A stretch of DNA of 64,000 nt from Acidobacteriota bacterium (GTDB lineage: Bacteria; Acidobacteriota; Terriglobia; Bryobacterales; Bryobacteraceae). The notes below the pieces were generated by a model. The model did not search any database. It saw nothing but the letters and a program-made list of their open reading frames with translations, and was not told the origin of the DNA. The stretch is from assembly GCA_018268935.1 (NCBI GenBank), contig JAFDVS010000078.1, forward strand, positions 1 through 64,000. The letters run 5' to 3'. The translations under genes and the position numbers were made by a program. Below, one piece after another: positions 24,575-32,952 of the stretch (position 1 is the first letter of the stretch; each line of letters starts with the position of its first letter).

Positions 24575-25524
24575 TCGAACATTCCCTCATAGAGCGGGGA
24601 ACTGAGATACCGCTCGCCGGAGTCGGGGAGGATGGTGACGATTGTCTTGCCGTGAAACTCAGGCTGCTTGGCGATGCGGACAGCGGCGGCTACGGCAGCG
24701 CCGCAAGAGATTCCGCATAGGATCCCTTCTTCCCGGCCCAGGCGGCGGGCCATGTCAATCGACTCTTCGTTGGTGACCTGCTCGACGCGATCCACCATGG
24801 TGAGATCCAGAGTGTCCGGGATGAAGCCTGCGCCGATCCCTTGGATCTTGTGCGGGCCGGGCTTCGGTGTCTCACCGTTACGGGTTTGCGTGATTACTGG
24901 GCTGGCCGCAGGTTCCACGCCGATGGAGACAATCTGCTTGCCACGTTCGAGTTTGAAATAACGCGAGACGCCCGTGATCGTGCCGCCGGTGCCGATGCCG
25001 GAGACGAACACATCCATGCCGCCATCGGTGTCTTCCCAAATTTCGGGGCCAGTGGTCTTCACGTGAATTTCAGGATTGGCCGGGTTCTTGAATTGCTGCA
25101 GCAACACGTAGCGGGAGGGATCGGACGCGAGGATCTGTTCGGCTCGCGAGATGGCCCCGCGCATGCCTTCGCTGCCGGGGGTGAGCACGAGGTTCGCGCC
25201 AAGCGCCTTGAGGACCTTGCGCCGCTCCAGAGACATCGTTTCGGGCATGGTGAGGGTGATGGAATAACCGCGCGCGGCGGCGACGAAAGCGAGTGCGATC
25301 CCGGTGTTGCCGCTGGTGGGCTCAATGATCTCTTTGCCGGCTTTGAGCGTGCCGCGTTTTTCGGCGTCCCAGATCATGGACGCACCGATACGGCATTTTA
25401 CGGAATAGGCTGGATTGCGTCCTTCGATCTTCGCCAGAACGGTGGCCGGCGCACCATCGGTCACGCGATTCAATTTCACCAGGGGCGTCCGCCCGATGCT
25501 CAAAGAGTTGTCGTTAAATATCAC
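24571..25524 (-). CDS. cysK: Cysteine synthase A (O-acetylserine sulfhydrylase)
   Basis: The 317-residue PLP enzyme makes cysteine from O-acetylserine and sulfide. Lys43 in SVKCRIG is the PLP-binding lysine; PTSGNTG (69-75) binds the substrate carboxylate; GIGTGGT binds the PLP phosphate; and SIGVEPAASP, GIGAGFIP and CGISCGAA complete the family pattern. Length is normal. It lies 16 bases downstream of an Rrf2 regulator on the same strand, forming a regulator-enzyme operon as with CymR/CysK in Firmicutes. The last bases overlap the stop of the AraC fragment. Confidence 0.95.
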   Translation of the reverse strand: MIFNDNSLSIGRTPLVKLNRVTDGAPATVLAKIEGRNPAYSVKCRIGASMIWDAEKRGTLKAGKEIIEPTSGNTGIALAFVAAARGYSITLTMPETMSLERRKVLKALGANLVLTPGSEGMRGAISRAEQILASDPSRYVLLQQFKNPANPEIHVKTTGPEIWEDTDGGMDVFVSGIGTGGTITGVSRYFKLERGKQIVSIGVEPAASPVITQTRNGETPKPGPHKIQGIGAGFIPDTLDLTMVDRVEQVTNEESIDMARRLGREEGILCGISCGAAVAAAVRIAKQPEFHGKTIVTILPDSGERYLSSPLYEGMFD

Positions 25525-25540
25525 GGCTCATGCTCCTCTT

Positions 25541-25963
25541 TTATATGTCCCAGTTCGGAATGTACTTGGATTGCCGTTCCTGCCAGTTGCGCCGCAGATC
25601 GCCGAAGCTGGTCTGATCGACGACGGAGGACACGGCATCGTCCACGCGGGACCACATATCCGAAAACGGGTTGTTATTCTTACGTTTTTCGGCGGAACGG
25701 GCTTTGGCGCCGTCCACGAAACGGATGACCTCGCCCACGACGATCGTGTCGGCGGGCCGCGAAAGAAGATAACCGCCTTCGGCCCCGCGGCGCGATTCCA
25801 CGAAACCGCCTTGCTTCAGCGAGGCGAGGATGAGTTCCAGGAACTTCTGCGGGATGTTTTGCCGTTTGGCAATATCAGCGATCCGCACGGGTTCACCCGG
25901 TGGCTGCGTGGCCAGATCAAGAATCGCGGAAAGAGCGTACTCCGCTTTGACGGAAATGTACAT
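25541..25963 (-). CDS. Rrf2-family transcriptional regulator, CymR-like
   Basis: The 140-residue protein has the Rrf2 winged helix: YISVKAEYALSAILDLA at the N-terminus, IADIAKRQNIPQKFLELIL as the recognition HTH, then the wing RRGAEGGYLLSRP. There is no cysteine in the sequence, so it cannot hold the Fe-S cluster of IscR or NsrR. This, and its position just upstream of cysK, point to a CymR-type regulator that senses sulfur status, possibly by contact with CysK. The last 35 residues (after VDGAKARSAEKRK) are Arg/Asn/Trp-rich and less typical. Confidence 0.88.
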   Translation of the reverse strand: MYISVKAEYALSAILDLATQPPGEPVRIADIAKRQNIPQKFLELILASLKQGGFVESRRGAEGGYLLSRPADTIVVGEVIRFVDGAKARSAEKRKNNNPFSDMWSRVDDAVSSVVDQTSFGDLRRNWQERQSKYIPNWDI

Positions 25964-26018
25964 GCGGCTATCAGGTTCTACCGTAACACGAAGGCAAACG
26001 ATGAGGCGCGATCCACGC

Positions 26019-26024
26019 TACAAT
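26019..26024 (+). promoter_or_regulatory. Possible -10 box (TACAAT) for the ECF sigma gene
   Basis: TACAAT ends 6 bases before GTG 26031. No clear -35 and no Shine-Dalgarno are visible. It fits the leaderless pattern seen at other genes in the window and supports the GTG start. Confidence 0.4.
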
Positions 26025-26030
26025 TCCCTG

Positions 26031-26603
26031 GTGGAACGCGATCCCAAGGAAGTCACGCAGTTACTGGAACGGTGGTCCGGGGGCGATCGGGATGCTCTCG
26101 ACCAATTGACTCCACTCATCTACAACGAGCTGAAACGCGTCGCGCGGCGGCAGATGATGCGGGAACGCGCCGACCACACACTGGAGAGCACGGCGCTTGT
26201 TCATGAGGCCTACCTGCGGCTGATCGACCAGAAGGGGACAAAGTGGCAGAGCAGGGCGCATTTCTTCGCGGTGGCATCGGAGATGGCTCGGCGCATCCTG
26301 GTGGATTACGCGAAGGCGCGGAATGCGAAGAAGCGAGGTGGCCCGAAAGTTTCGCTGGAGGACTCACCGGAGCCTTCCATCGATCTCGATGCGGATGTGA
26401 TTGCGGTGAACGATGCGCTGGATGAACTGGCTAAACTCGATTCGCGGCAGGCAAAGATCGTGGAACTGCGGTATTTCGGGGGGCTGACGATTGAGGAGAC
26501 TGCGGAAGTGTTGGGCGTTTCCACACCCACGGTGAAGAGAGACTGGCTGGTGGCGCGGGCGTTTCTGCAACGGGCATTGGGGCAGAGCGCGGCGCCTGAA
26601 TAG
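26031..26603 (+). CDS. ECF sigma factor (acidobacterial kinase-associated type)
   Basis: This 190-residue RNA polymerase sigma factor begins at GTG 26031, which gives the usual short lead before VTQLLERWSGGDRDAL; ATG at 26001 is an alternative. Region 2 reads PLIYNELKRVARRQM, SLESTALVHEAYLRL-like (LESTALVHEAYLRL) and FFAVASEMARRILVDYA. Region 4 reads LDSRQAKIVELRYFGGLTIEETAEVLGVSTPTVKRDW. No kinase gene is adjacent, unlike the two other members in the window; the neighbours are the Rrf2 gene (divergent) and the ankyrin-fusion gene (convergent). The target genes are unknown. Confidence 0.88.
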   Translation: MERDPKEVTQLLERWSGGDRDALDQLTPLIYNELKRVARRQMMRERADHTLESTALVHEAYLRLIDQKGTKWQSRAHFFAVASEMARRILVDYAKARNAKKRGGPKVSLEDSPEPSIDLDADVIAVNDALDELAKLDSRQAKIVELRYFGGLTIEETAEVLGVSTPTVKRDWLVARAFLQRALGQSAAPE

Positions 26604-26611
26604 AAACGGCA

Positions 26612-26646
26612 AACCCGCGGCGACTCAGGGTAGTGCGCCGCGGGTT
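26612..26646. terminator. Hairpin between ECF sigma and ankyrin-fusion genes
   Basis: Perfect 11-bp stem AACCCGCGGCG / CGCCGCGGGTT with a 13-base loop, between convergent stops (26603 and 26667). It is probably a bidirectional terminator. Confidence 0.65.
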
Positions 26647-26666
26647 CACTCGCAAAAGCCCGAGCT

Positions 26667-28685
26667 TTATTCCACCTGGAAAGTGCGGCCGGTAGGCTTT
26701 GCTTTAAGATGAGCAACTCGCTCGGGAACCGAAGACACCGCGCTGGGCATCAGCACGATGGCTGCCCAACTGGTTGCCGCGGCGCTGACCCACTGGTCGC
26801 GTCCGTGCGGGAATCCGGTGTCCACTAAAGGTTGGAACGGGAAGGCGCGCGTAGCCACGTGCCAGGTTCCATCCTCCAATTGTGTTTTTCTCAGGTATTG
26901 AATGCCCTTGCGGAGGGCCAGCGTGTCCGCTCTTTCACCCATGGCTTCACGCATGGCGTAGATGGCGCGGGCAGTGGCGAAGGCATCGCTCGCGAGAGTG
27001 GGAAGCTGGGACCAGCCGCCGTCCGTGCGCTGCTTGGCTCGCAGCTGGCGGGCCGCTTCTTCCACATCGGCGGCGGGCATCGCGGCCCAACGCAGACCGA
27101 GTAGACGCGAGGTGTAGTCTTCGGAAGTGACCGGGACGGCGACGCGCAGCCAGCGGCCTGCCTTGGCAATGCGAGCCTCAAACTCAGCTTTACGTCCGGG
27201 AATCGGATAAAGACGCATGGCGCGGATGGCGAGCGCGGTGGCCTGGATGTCGCCGTTCTCCAGTGGCCCACGCGGCGACCAGCCAACCCAGCGGCCGTCG
27301 GCCAGTTGCTTGGAGGCAATGCTGTGGACGACGGCCGCGGTGAGATCGTCTGCCGGCTTGGCCTGGGCGGCGAACGCATCCAGAATGTAGCCGGCGGAAA
27401 CGGGAAGATCGGGAACCACATCGCTACCTTCCATCAGAATGCCTGCCGCAGGCTTGATGGTGGCGAAGACCATGTTCATGAGTTTCTTTTCCTGCTCAGT
27501 ATTGATGGCAATGCCGGCGCGGCGGGCCGCGGCGAGTGCCGTGAGCGGCAACGTGTGGTTGTGGCACGTGGCGCAGCCGGTGTTCTTGAATGACTTTTCG
27601 CCGCTATCGGTGAGTGTGGCCAGAGTCTTTTCGACGGGAATTTCGGTGGTGGCAGGCTTTGGTGCAGTCGTGGCGGATGCTTCCTGTTGCGGGGCGCCTG
27701 CCTTGCGCAGCATTTTGGCGACTACGGTATCGCCACGGCGGAGTGCCCAATCAAGGGCGGACTCACCGGCGTTGTTGCGGGCCTTGGCATCGGCGCCTGT
27801 CTGCAGCAGATAGGAGACCAGCGCCGGATTGAGGCGATCAGAGTAGGCTGCCCACATCAGCGGGGTTCCGCCGTGGGCATCGGTTACATTGACGTCGGCG
27901 CCCGCCGCGATCAGCATTCTGGTGATGGCCAGATCTCCGCGGATGGCCGCCATGCTGAGGATAGGCATCTTCTGCATGGCAACGCCGCCTTTGTGAGATG
28001 CGCCGTTGTCCAGCAGGAGGCGGACGATTTCGCGCCGGCCGTACAGGGTGGCTTCAGAAAGTGCCGTGATGTTGTTGGCGCCGGCAGCGTTGACATCGGC
28101 CCCGGCTTTGATCAGAAGACGAATGGATTCGAGATCACCGGCACGCGCGGCGTCGACGATGGGCGTGGCTTTTCCACCGCCCGTGAATAGGGGAGGCATC
28201 GGATCGAGCCGATCGGCAGCGTCGTGTTTGGCTCCCTTCTCCAGCAGCATTTTCACAGTCGCGGCGTTGCCGGAGGACGTGGCTGCGACGTGAAGTGCAG
28301 TGCGGCCGGTAGGAGACGTAGCGTTCACATCGGCACCTGCGTCGATGAGCATTTTGGCTTTGATGGGATCGCCGGCGGCCCAGACGAGGGCTGTGGATCC
28401 CATGGGATTCTTTGCATCGGCATTGGCGCCTGCGTCGAGCAGCGCGCGCATGGTTTCGGGGCCGGCGTAGAGCACGGCGTTCATGGGCGCGGGAGTGCCG
28501 GAGTCGTCGGCGGAGTTAGGATCTGCGCCATCGGCGAGCAGGGCTTTGAGCCGCGCGGAGTCACCGGCTTTGATTGCCTGCTGGAGCGCGGCGTTCTTGT
28601 TGTTGACAGGCTGGGTGGTGGGAGCTGCCCACATGCTGACGACCAGCGCGACCGTGAACCATCGAAGAGGATATGTTCTGTTCAT
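26667..28685 (-). CDS. Exported ankyrin-repeat / CxxCH / alpha-alpha-toroid fusion protein
   Basis: The 672-residue protein starts at ATG 28685 (GAGGGAAAG upstream) with a signal peptide ending near WAAP. Residues about 30-330 are eight or so ankyrin repeats, several with GADVNA or GADANA ends and LLxxG helices. A linker follows, then GCATCHNH with CATCH at 371-375, a possible c-type haem site. The last 250 residues have repeats of the prenyltransferase/squalene-cyclase toroid kind: ADGRWVGW, TDGGWSQLP, EDGTWHV. An export signal plus CxxCH implies a periplasmic location. The domain mixture is unusual; related proteins in Acidobacteria and Planctomycetes may exist. Function unknown. Confidence 0.8.
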   Translation of the reverse strand: MNRTYPLRWFTVALVVSMWAAPTTQPVNNKNAALQQAIKAGDSARLKALLADGADPNSADDSGTPAPMNAVLYAGPETMRALLDAGANADAKNPMGSTALVWAAGDPIKAKMLIDAGADVNATSPTGRTALHVAATSSGNAATVKMLLEKGAKHDAADRLDPMPPLFTGGGKATPIVDAARAGDLESIRLLIKAGADVNAAGANNITALSEATLYGRREIVRLLLDNGASHKGGVAMQKMPILSMAAIRGDLAITRMLIAAGADVNVTDAHGGTPLMWAAYSDRLNPALVSYLLQTGADAKARNNAGESALDWALRRGDTVVAKMLRKAGAPQQEASATTAPKPATTEIPVEKTLATLTDSGEKSFKNTGCATCHNHTLPLTALAAARRAGIAINTEQEKKLMNMVFATIKPAAGILMEGSDVVPDLPVSAGYILDAFAAQAKPADDLTAAVVHSIASKQLADGRWVGWSPRGPLENGDIQATALAIRAMRLYPIPGRKAEFEARIAKAGRWLRVAVPVTSEDYTSRLLGLRWAAMPAADVEEAARQLRAKQRTDGGWSQLPTLASDAFATARAIYAMREAMGERADTLALRKGIQYLRKTQLEDGTWHVATRAFPFQPLVDTGFPHGRDQWVSAAATSWAAIVLMPSAVSSVPERVAHLKAKPTGRTFQVE

Positions 28686-28753
28686 GTTTATTTCTTTCCC
28701 TCTGAGGATGTACGCGAAACACATTTCAGGCAGGGATCATGTACTGTCAAGAA

Positions 28754-30148
28754 ATGCCTCTTTGGCGGATTGCAGTTTTTCCCTATTTCTTCGCTTTGTG
28801 CGTTGCTGCCCAGGTGTCTCCTTTGGACCGGTACGTGGCCCGCAAGGATGCCGTCTATGGATGGAAACTGGCGCACACCATTCCGGGGCAGGGCTATCGG
28901 GCCCATGTGCTGGAGCTGACATCGCAGACTTGGCGATCGGAGAAGGAAGTGGATCGGCCGGTGTGGAAGCACTGGCTGACGATTGTGCGGCCGGACAGTG
29001 TGACGACAGACAAGGCGCTGCTTTTCATTGGGAGCGGGAGTAACGAAAACCCGGCGCCGCAAAAGGCGCAGGAGCGATCGGTGCGCATGGCTCTGGAAAC
29101 GAACTCTGTTGTGGCTGACTTAGGGATGGTGCCGAATCAACCACTGCGGTTTACTGATTCGCCGGATCGCGCGAGAGTGGAGGACGACATCATTGCCTAT
29201 ACGCGGGTGAAGCACTTCGTGACGAAGGATGACACTTGGCTGGTGCGGCTCGCGATGGTGAAGAGCGGCGTGCGGGCCATGGATGCCATTCAGGAGTTTC
29301 TGCAATCGAGCGACGGAGGGAAAGTGAAAGTGAACCAGTTTGTGGTCGCGGGCGCATCGAAGCGAGGTTGGACCACCTGGCTGGTGGGGGAAGTGGACCG
29401 CCGTGTGGTGGCGATTATGCCGATGGTGATCGACGCTCTGAACAGCGAGGCCATTACGAAGCACCATTTCGAAGCCCTAGGCTTCTTCTCGCCATCTTTG
29501 AAAGACTACGTGGAGCACGGGCTGTTTCCCCATAAGATCGGCACGCCAGAGTATCGCGCGGTGCTGAAGGTGGAGGACCCGTATGAACACCGGCAGCGCC
29601 CACAGATGCGCTTGCCAAAGTTCCTGATCAACGCTTCCGGGGATGAGTTTTTTCTGCCGGACAATTCGCAGTTTTACTATCACGATCTGCCGGAGGAAAA
29701 GCACCTGCGCTATGTGCCGAACGCGAAGCACAACCTGCAGGGATCCGATGCGGTGGACAGCATGCTGGCGTTCTATCAGGCGATTCTGAGCGGGACGCCG
29801 CGGCCCCGGTTCACCTGGAAAAAAACGGCGGCGGGGGAGATTGTTCTGGAGTTCGTGGACCGGCCGGCGGAGATGAATCTGTGGAAGGCGACGAACCCTG
29901 ATGCGAGGGATTTTCGGCTCGACGTGATCGGGAAGGCGTATCGGGCGACGGCGCTGACTGTTCCCGATGCAAACCGGCTGGAGATCCATGTGGCGAAGCC
30001 GGCAAAGGGATACACGGCGTTTTTCGTGGAACTAACCTACCCGGGGCCTGGCAGCATCCCCTTCAAGTTCACAACCGAGATTGCAATTACACCGGACGTG
30101 TTGCCGCACCGGTTCGAGGAAGCGGCAACAAAGTATCCGCGGCGCTGA
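28754..30148 (+). CDS. PhoPQ-activated pathogenicity-related (PqaA/AprA-like) exported protein
   Basis: The 464-residue protein begins at ATG 28754, giving the signal peptide MPLWRIAVF to VAAQ. It matches the PqaA family: SPLDRYVARKDAVYGW, the VPNQPLRF segment, DDIIAYT, then GASKRGWTTW (a GxSxxG elbow), IMPMVID, the DPYEHRQRPQMRLPKFLINASGDEFF region and NAKHN near residue 330. The serine, Asp (SGDEF) and His (AKHN) fit an alpha/beta-hydrolase triad. The family is described as virulence-related in Salmonella and as AprA in Dictyostelium; the biochemical function is not established. TACTGT ends 6 bases before the ATG. The stop is 3 bases from the convergent rnr stop. Confidence 0.87.
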   Translation: MPLWRIAVFPYFFALCVAAQVSPLDRYVARKDAVYGWKLAHTIPGQGYRAHVLELTSQTWRSEKEVDRPVWKHWLTIVRPDSVTTDKALLFIGSGSNENPAPQKAQERSVRMALETNSVVADLGMVPNQPLRFTDSPDRARVEDDIIAYTRVKHFVTKDDTWLVRLAMVKSGVRAMDAIQEFLQSSDGGKVKVNQFVVAGASKRGWTTWLVGEVDRRVVAIMPMVIDALNSEAITKHHFEALGFFSPSLKDYVEHGLFPHKIGTPEYRAVLKVEDPYEHRQRPQMRLPKFLINASGDEFFLPDNSQFYYHDLPEEKHLRYVPNAKHNLQGSDAVDSMLAFYQAILSGTPRPRFTWKKTAAGEIVLEFVDRPAEMNLWKATNPDARDFRLDVIGKAYRATALTVPDANRLEIHVAKPAKGYTAFFVELTYPGPGSIPFKFTTEIAITPDVLPHRFEEAATKYPRR

Positions 30149-30151
30149 GGC

Positions 30152-32437
30152 CTACTTTTTCTTCTTCTTTTTGGGTGAAGGCTCGAAGAGGGAGAACTGG
30201 AGTCGTTTTTCAACCGCGTCGACGCGATCGAGACACGCTTGCACGCGGTCCCCGATAGAGAACAGCCGCTTGTTCCGTTCCCCGACAATCTTGCGAGTGG
30301 TTTCGTGATAGCGGTAGCGATCACCAGGGAGTGTTTCGATAGGGACTAGCCCTTCAACGAAAAGTTCCTCGAGTTCGACGAAGAAGCCATATTTCGCCGT
30401 TTGGATAATAAGAGCCCGGAAGGTCTCTCCCACGCGATCGATCATGAACTTGAGTTTCTTCCACTCGACCAGTTCGCGTTCCGCTTCCGCGGCACGGCGC
30501 TCCGTGAACGAGCAATCGGAGGCGATGGTGTGGAGCGCGCCGTCGTCAAGCGGTGGTTGACGGCTATCGAGCCATGCTCCGAGGATTCGGTGTACGACAA
30601 GATCCGGGTAGCGGCGAATAGGCGATGTGAAGTGCGTGTAAGTCTGCGAAGCGAGGGCGAAGTGACCAACATTCGCTTCGCTGTAGCGCGCCTGGCGCAG
30701 GCTACGGAGCATGAGATAGCTGAGGATGCGCTCTTCGGGTTTCCCTTCGATCTTCGCCACCAGGCGTTGATATTGACGCGAGGTGAGCTGTAGTTTTTTG
30801 TCGTCGACCATGACGATGTCACGGTTGATCTTGCGTCCATCGCGTTTACGGTCAACGACGTGGTAGCGCTTGGCGGGGATCGCTCCTACGCCAAGGGAAT
30901 AGCCGAAGTGGGCGGCGATCTCTTCGAAGTCGGCGACTCGCTTCGCGTCGGGCTGTTCGTGGATGCGATACATACCCGGCCAGCCCAGCGATTCAATGTG
31001 TCCGGCGACGGCCTCGTTAGCGGCGAGCATGAACTCTTCAATCAGTCGATGGGCGATGTTGCGGGGAGCACGGCGGACGCCGACCATCTCGCCGAACTCG
31101 TCGAATTCGATGAGCGGCTCAGGGAGGTCGAAATCGATGGAGCCGCGCTTCTGGCGCTTGCGGTTGAGGATGAGGGCGAGTTCCTGCATCAGCTCGAAGC
31201 GATGAACCAACGGGGCGTAACGTTCGCGCATTTCGACGTCGCCTTCCAGCAACCGGTGGACGTTGGTATAAGTCATGCGCTCAACGCTGCGAATGACTCC
31301 CCGCACCAGTTCCTGCCGCACGATGTCGCCGGCGTGATCGATTTCGAGCAACGCGCTCATTACCAGGCGATCTTCCTTGGGGCGGAGGGAGCAGATGTTG
31401 GTGGAAAGCTCGATGGGGAGCATGGGCACGGCGCGGTCCGGGAAGTAAACGCTTGTGCCGCGGATGAGTGCTTCCTTGTCAATGGGGCTTCCGGGTTTGA
31501 CGTAATGGCTGACGTCCGCGATGTGGACCTGCAGGGCGAAGTTGCCGTTGGGGAGGCGTTCCACCCAGACCGCGTCGTCGAAGTCGCGTGCAGTTTCGCC
31601 GTCTATGGTGACGATATCCAAGGACCGGAAGTCCTGCCGGCCCAGCCAATCGCTGTCGGCCAGCGCCGTCGGTGTTTGCCTGGCCTGCGCCGTCACATCC
31701 TCCGGGAAGCGGTGGGGGATGTGATGCTTGCGGATCATCACTTCCACGTCAACACCGAAGTCATCTTCGTGGCCGAGAACCTCGACAACCCGGCCGACGG
31801 CCCAATCGTTGCCTTCCGGGAACTCGAGAATCTCCGCATGCACGATCAGCCCGTCGAGGTCTTCAGGACCGTTGACTTCAATCGCCTTCACGCCGACGCG
31901 ATCCTCGTTGACGGTGCGAGGGGGAATTTCCAGGCCGTCGGGGATGTGGATCCACTGGCGGATACGGTCGTCATGAGGGATGACGAAGCAGCCATTGCGA
32001 CGGATGCGAAACTTGCCGACGATGTCGTTGTGAGCGCGCTTGAGGATCTTTACGATCTCTGCTTCGGCTTTTCCCAATGCACCGCGATGAGCGATACGGA
32101 CCAGGACACGATCCCCGTGCATAGCCTTCTCCACTTCGCCGGGAGGAAGAAAGAGATCGCCGTTGATGCCTTCGATGGGGGGATCCATAACCACGAAACC
32201 GTAGCCGTCTCGATGCGCGATGACACGGCCGACGGCATATTCGCGGTTGGAGCGAGTGACCACATACTGGCCGGAGCGAGGCTCAACAAGTTCCCCCTTC
32301 TGCTGTAGCCGGAAGAGGATTTTCTCCAGTTCGTCACGGGCTTCGCCCTTCGCACCCAACTCGCGTACCAACTGTTTGAAGTTCGCGCGCGCATGCGGCA
32401 AACGGGCGATGTGCTGTAAGACTTCCGTATCGTTCAA
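30152..32437 (-). CDS. rnr: Ribonuclease R (RNase II family 3'-5' exoribonuclease)
   Basis: The 761-residue hydrolytic exonuclease degrades structured RNA. The N-terminal winged helix is followed by cold-shock domains (GYGFVVMDPP, GDLFLPPGEV), the RNB catalytic domain with the acidic set in TIDGETARDFDDAVW at about residues 275-290, then HIADVSHYV, the DRAVPMLP region, FTSPIRRYPDLVVHR and a C-terminal S1 domain. It ends in a basic PSPKKKKKK tail that helps RNA binding. The start is TTG at 32437, with GAGG 5-8 bases upstream. It is divergent from the adenosine-specific kinase gene across only 32 bp. Confidence 0.95.
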   Translation of the reverse strand: MNDTEVLQHIARLPHARANFKQLVRELGAKGEARDELEKILFRLQQKGELVEPRSGQYVVTRSNREYAVGRVIAHRDGYGFVVMDPPIEGINGDLFLPPGEVEKAMHGDRVLVRIAHRGALGKAEAEIVKILKRAHNDIVGKFRIRRNGCFVIPHDDRIRQWIHIPDGLEIPPRTVNEDRVGVKAIEVNGPEDLDGLIVHAEILEFPEGNDWAVGRVVEVLGHEDDFGVDVEVMIRKHHIPHRFPEDVTAQARQTPTALADSDWLGRQDFRSLDIVTIDGETARDFDDAVWVERLPNGNFALQVHIADVSHYVKPGSPIDKEALIRGTSVYFPDRAVPMLPIELSTNICSLRPKEDRLVMSALLEIDHAGDIVRQELVRGVIRSVERMTYTNVHRLLEGDVEMRERYAPLVHRFELMQELALILNRKRQKRGSIDFDLPEPLIEFDEFGEMVGVRRAPRNIAHRLIEEFMLAANEAVAGHIESLGWPGMYRIHEQPDAKRVADFEEIAAHFGYSLGVGAIPAKRYHVVDRKRDGRKINRDIVMVDDKKLQLTSRQYQRLVAKIEGKPEERILSYLMLRSLRQARYSEANVGHFALASQTYTHFTSPIRRYPDLVVHRILGAWLDSRQPPLDDGALHTIASDCSFTERRAAEAERELVEWKKLKFMIDRVGETFRALIIQTAKYGFFVELEELFVEGLVPIETLPGDRYRYHETTRKIVGERNKRLFSIGDRVQACLDRVDAVEKRLQFSLFEPSPKKKKKK

Positions 32438-32446
32438 AGGTGCCTC

Positions 32447-32462
32447 ACGATCCTAGTATCCT
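32447..32462. promoter_or_regulatory. Overlapping divergent -10 elements between rnr and the kinase gene
   Basis: The 32-bp spacer contains ATCCTAGTATCCT. On the plus strand TATCCT ends 7 bases before ATG 32470; on the minus strand TACTAGGAT gives a -10-like box 12 bases before the TTG of rnr. The two boxes overlap, so the two promoters would compete. Confidence 0.4.
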
Positions 32463-32469
32463 ATTGCCT

Positions 32470-32952
32470 ATGGAGCTTGTAACGGTCCGGCTTGAGATTC
32501 CGGACGGAACGAACATCATTCTGGGGCAATCCCATTTCATCAAGACCGTGGAGGACATCTACGAAACGATCGTGAATACGGTGCCGCAGATGAAGTTCGG
32601 CGTTGCGTTCAATGAAGCGTCCGGGGCATGCCTGGTGCGTTTTGACGGCAACGATGAAACGCTGAAAGAGGCGGCAGTGAAGAACGCACTCGCGATTGGC
32701 GCTGGACACAGCTTCATTGTGGTGATGAAAGACGGATTCCCAATCAATATTCTGGCGCGCTTGAAAGAAGTGCCGGAGATTGTGGGCCTGTACTGCGCGA
32801 CAGCGAATCCGGTAGAAGTGATCGTGGCGCAGTCGGAGCAGGGGCGCGGGATACTGGGCGTCATTGACGGATCGTCGCCCAAGGGCGTGGAAGACGAAGC
32901 GGGGAAGGCATGGCGTCACGGGTTCCTCCGCAAGATCGGGTACAAGAAATGA
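32470..32952 (+). CDS. Adenosine-specific kinase (DUF355 family)
   Basis: This 160-residue protein matches the small adenosine-specific kinase family known from archaea and some bacteria. Visible features are the N-terminal beta strand with VRLEIPDGTNIILGQSHF, KTVEDIYE, KFGVAFNEASG, VRFDGND, GAGHSFIV, YCATANPVEVIVAQ and GRGILGVIDG. The archaeal member phosphorylates adenosine; function here is by homology. The ATG at 32470 has no ribosome site; a TATCCT box is 7 bases upstream. The next gene begins inside its stop codon (ATGA), so the two are translated together. Confidence 0.88.
   Translation: MELVTVRLEIPDGTNIILGQSHFIKTVEDIYETIVNTVPQMKFGVAFNEASGACLVRFDGNDETLKEAAVKNALAIGAGHSFIVVMKDGFPINILARLKEVPEIVGLYCATANPVEVIVAQSEQGRGILGVIDGSSPKGVEDEAGKAWRHGFLRKIGYKK

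Noticed and set aside
30860..32308. 482-codon plus-strand frame
   Set aside because: Antisense to rnr, which has full catalytic motifs in its own frame.
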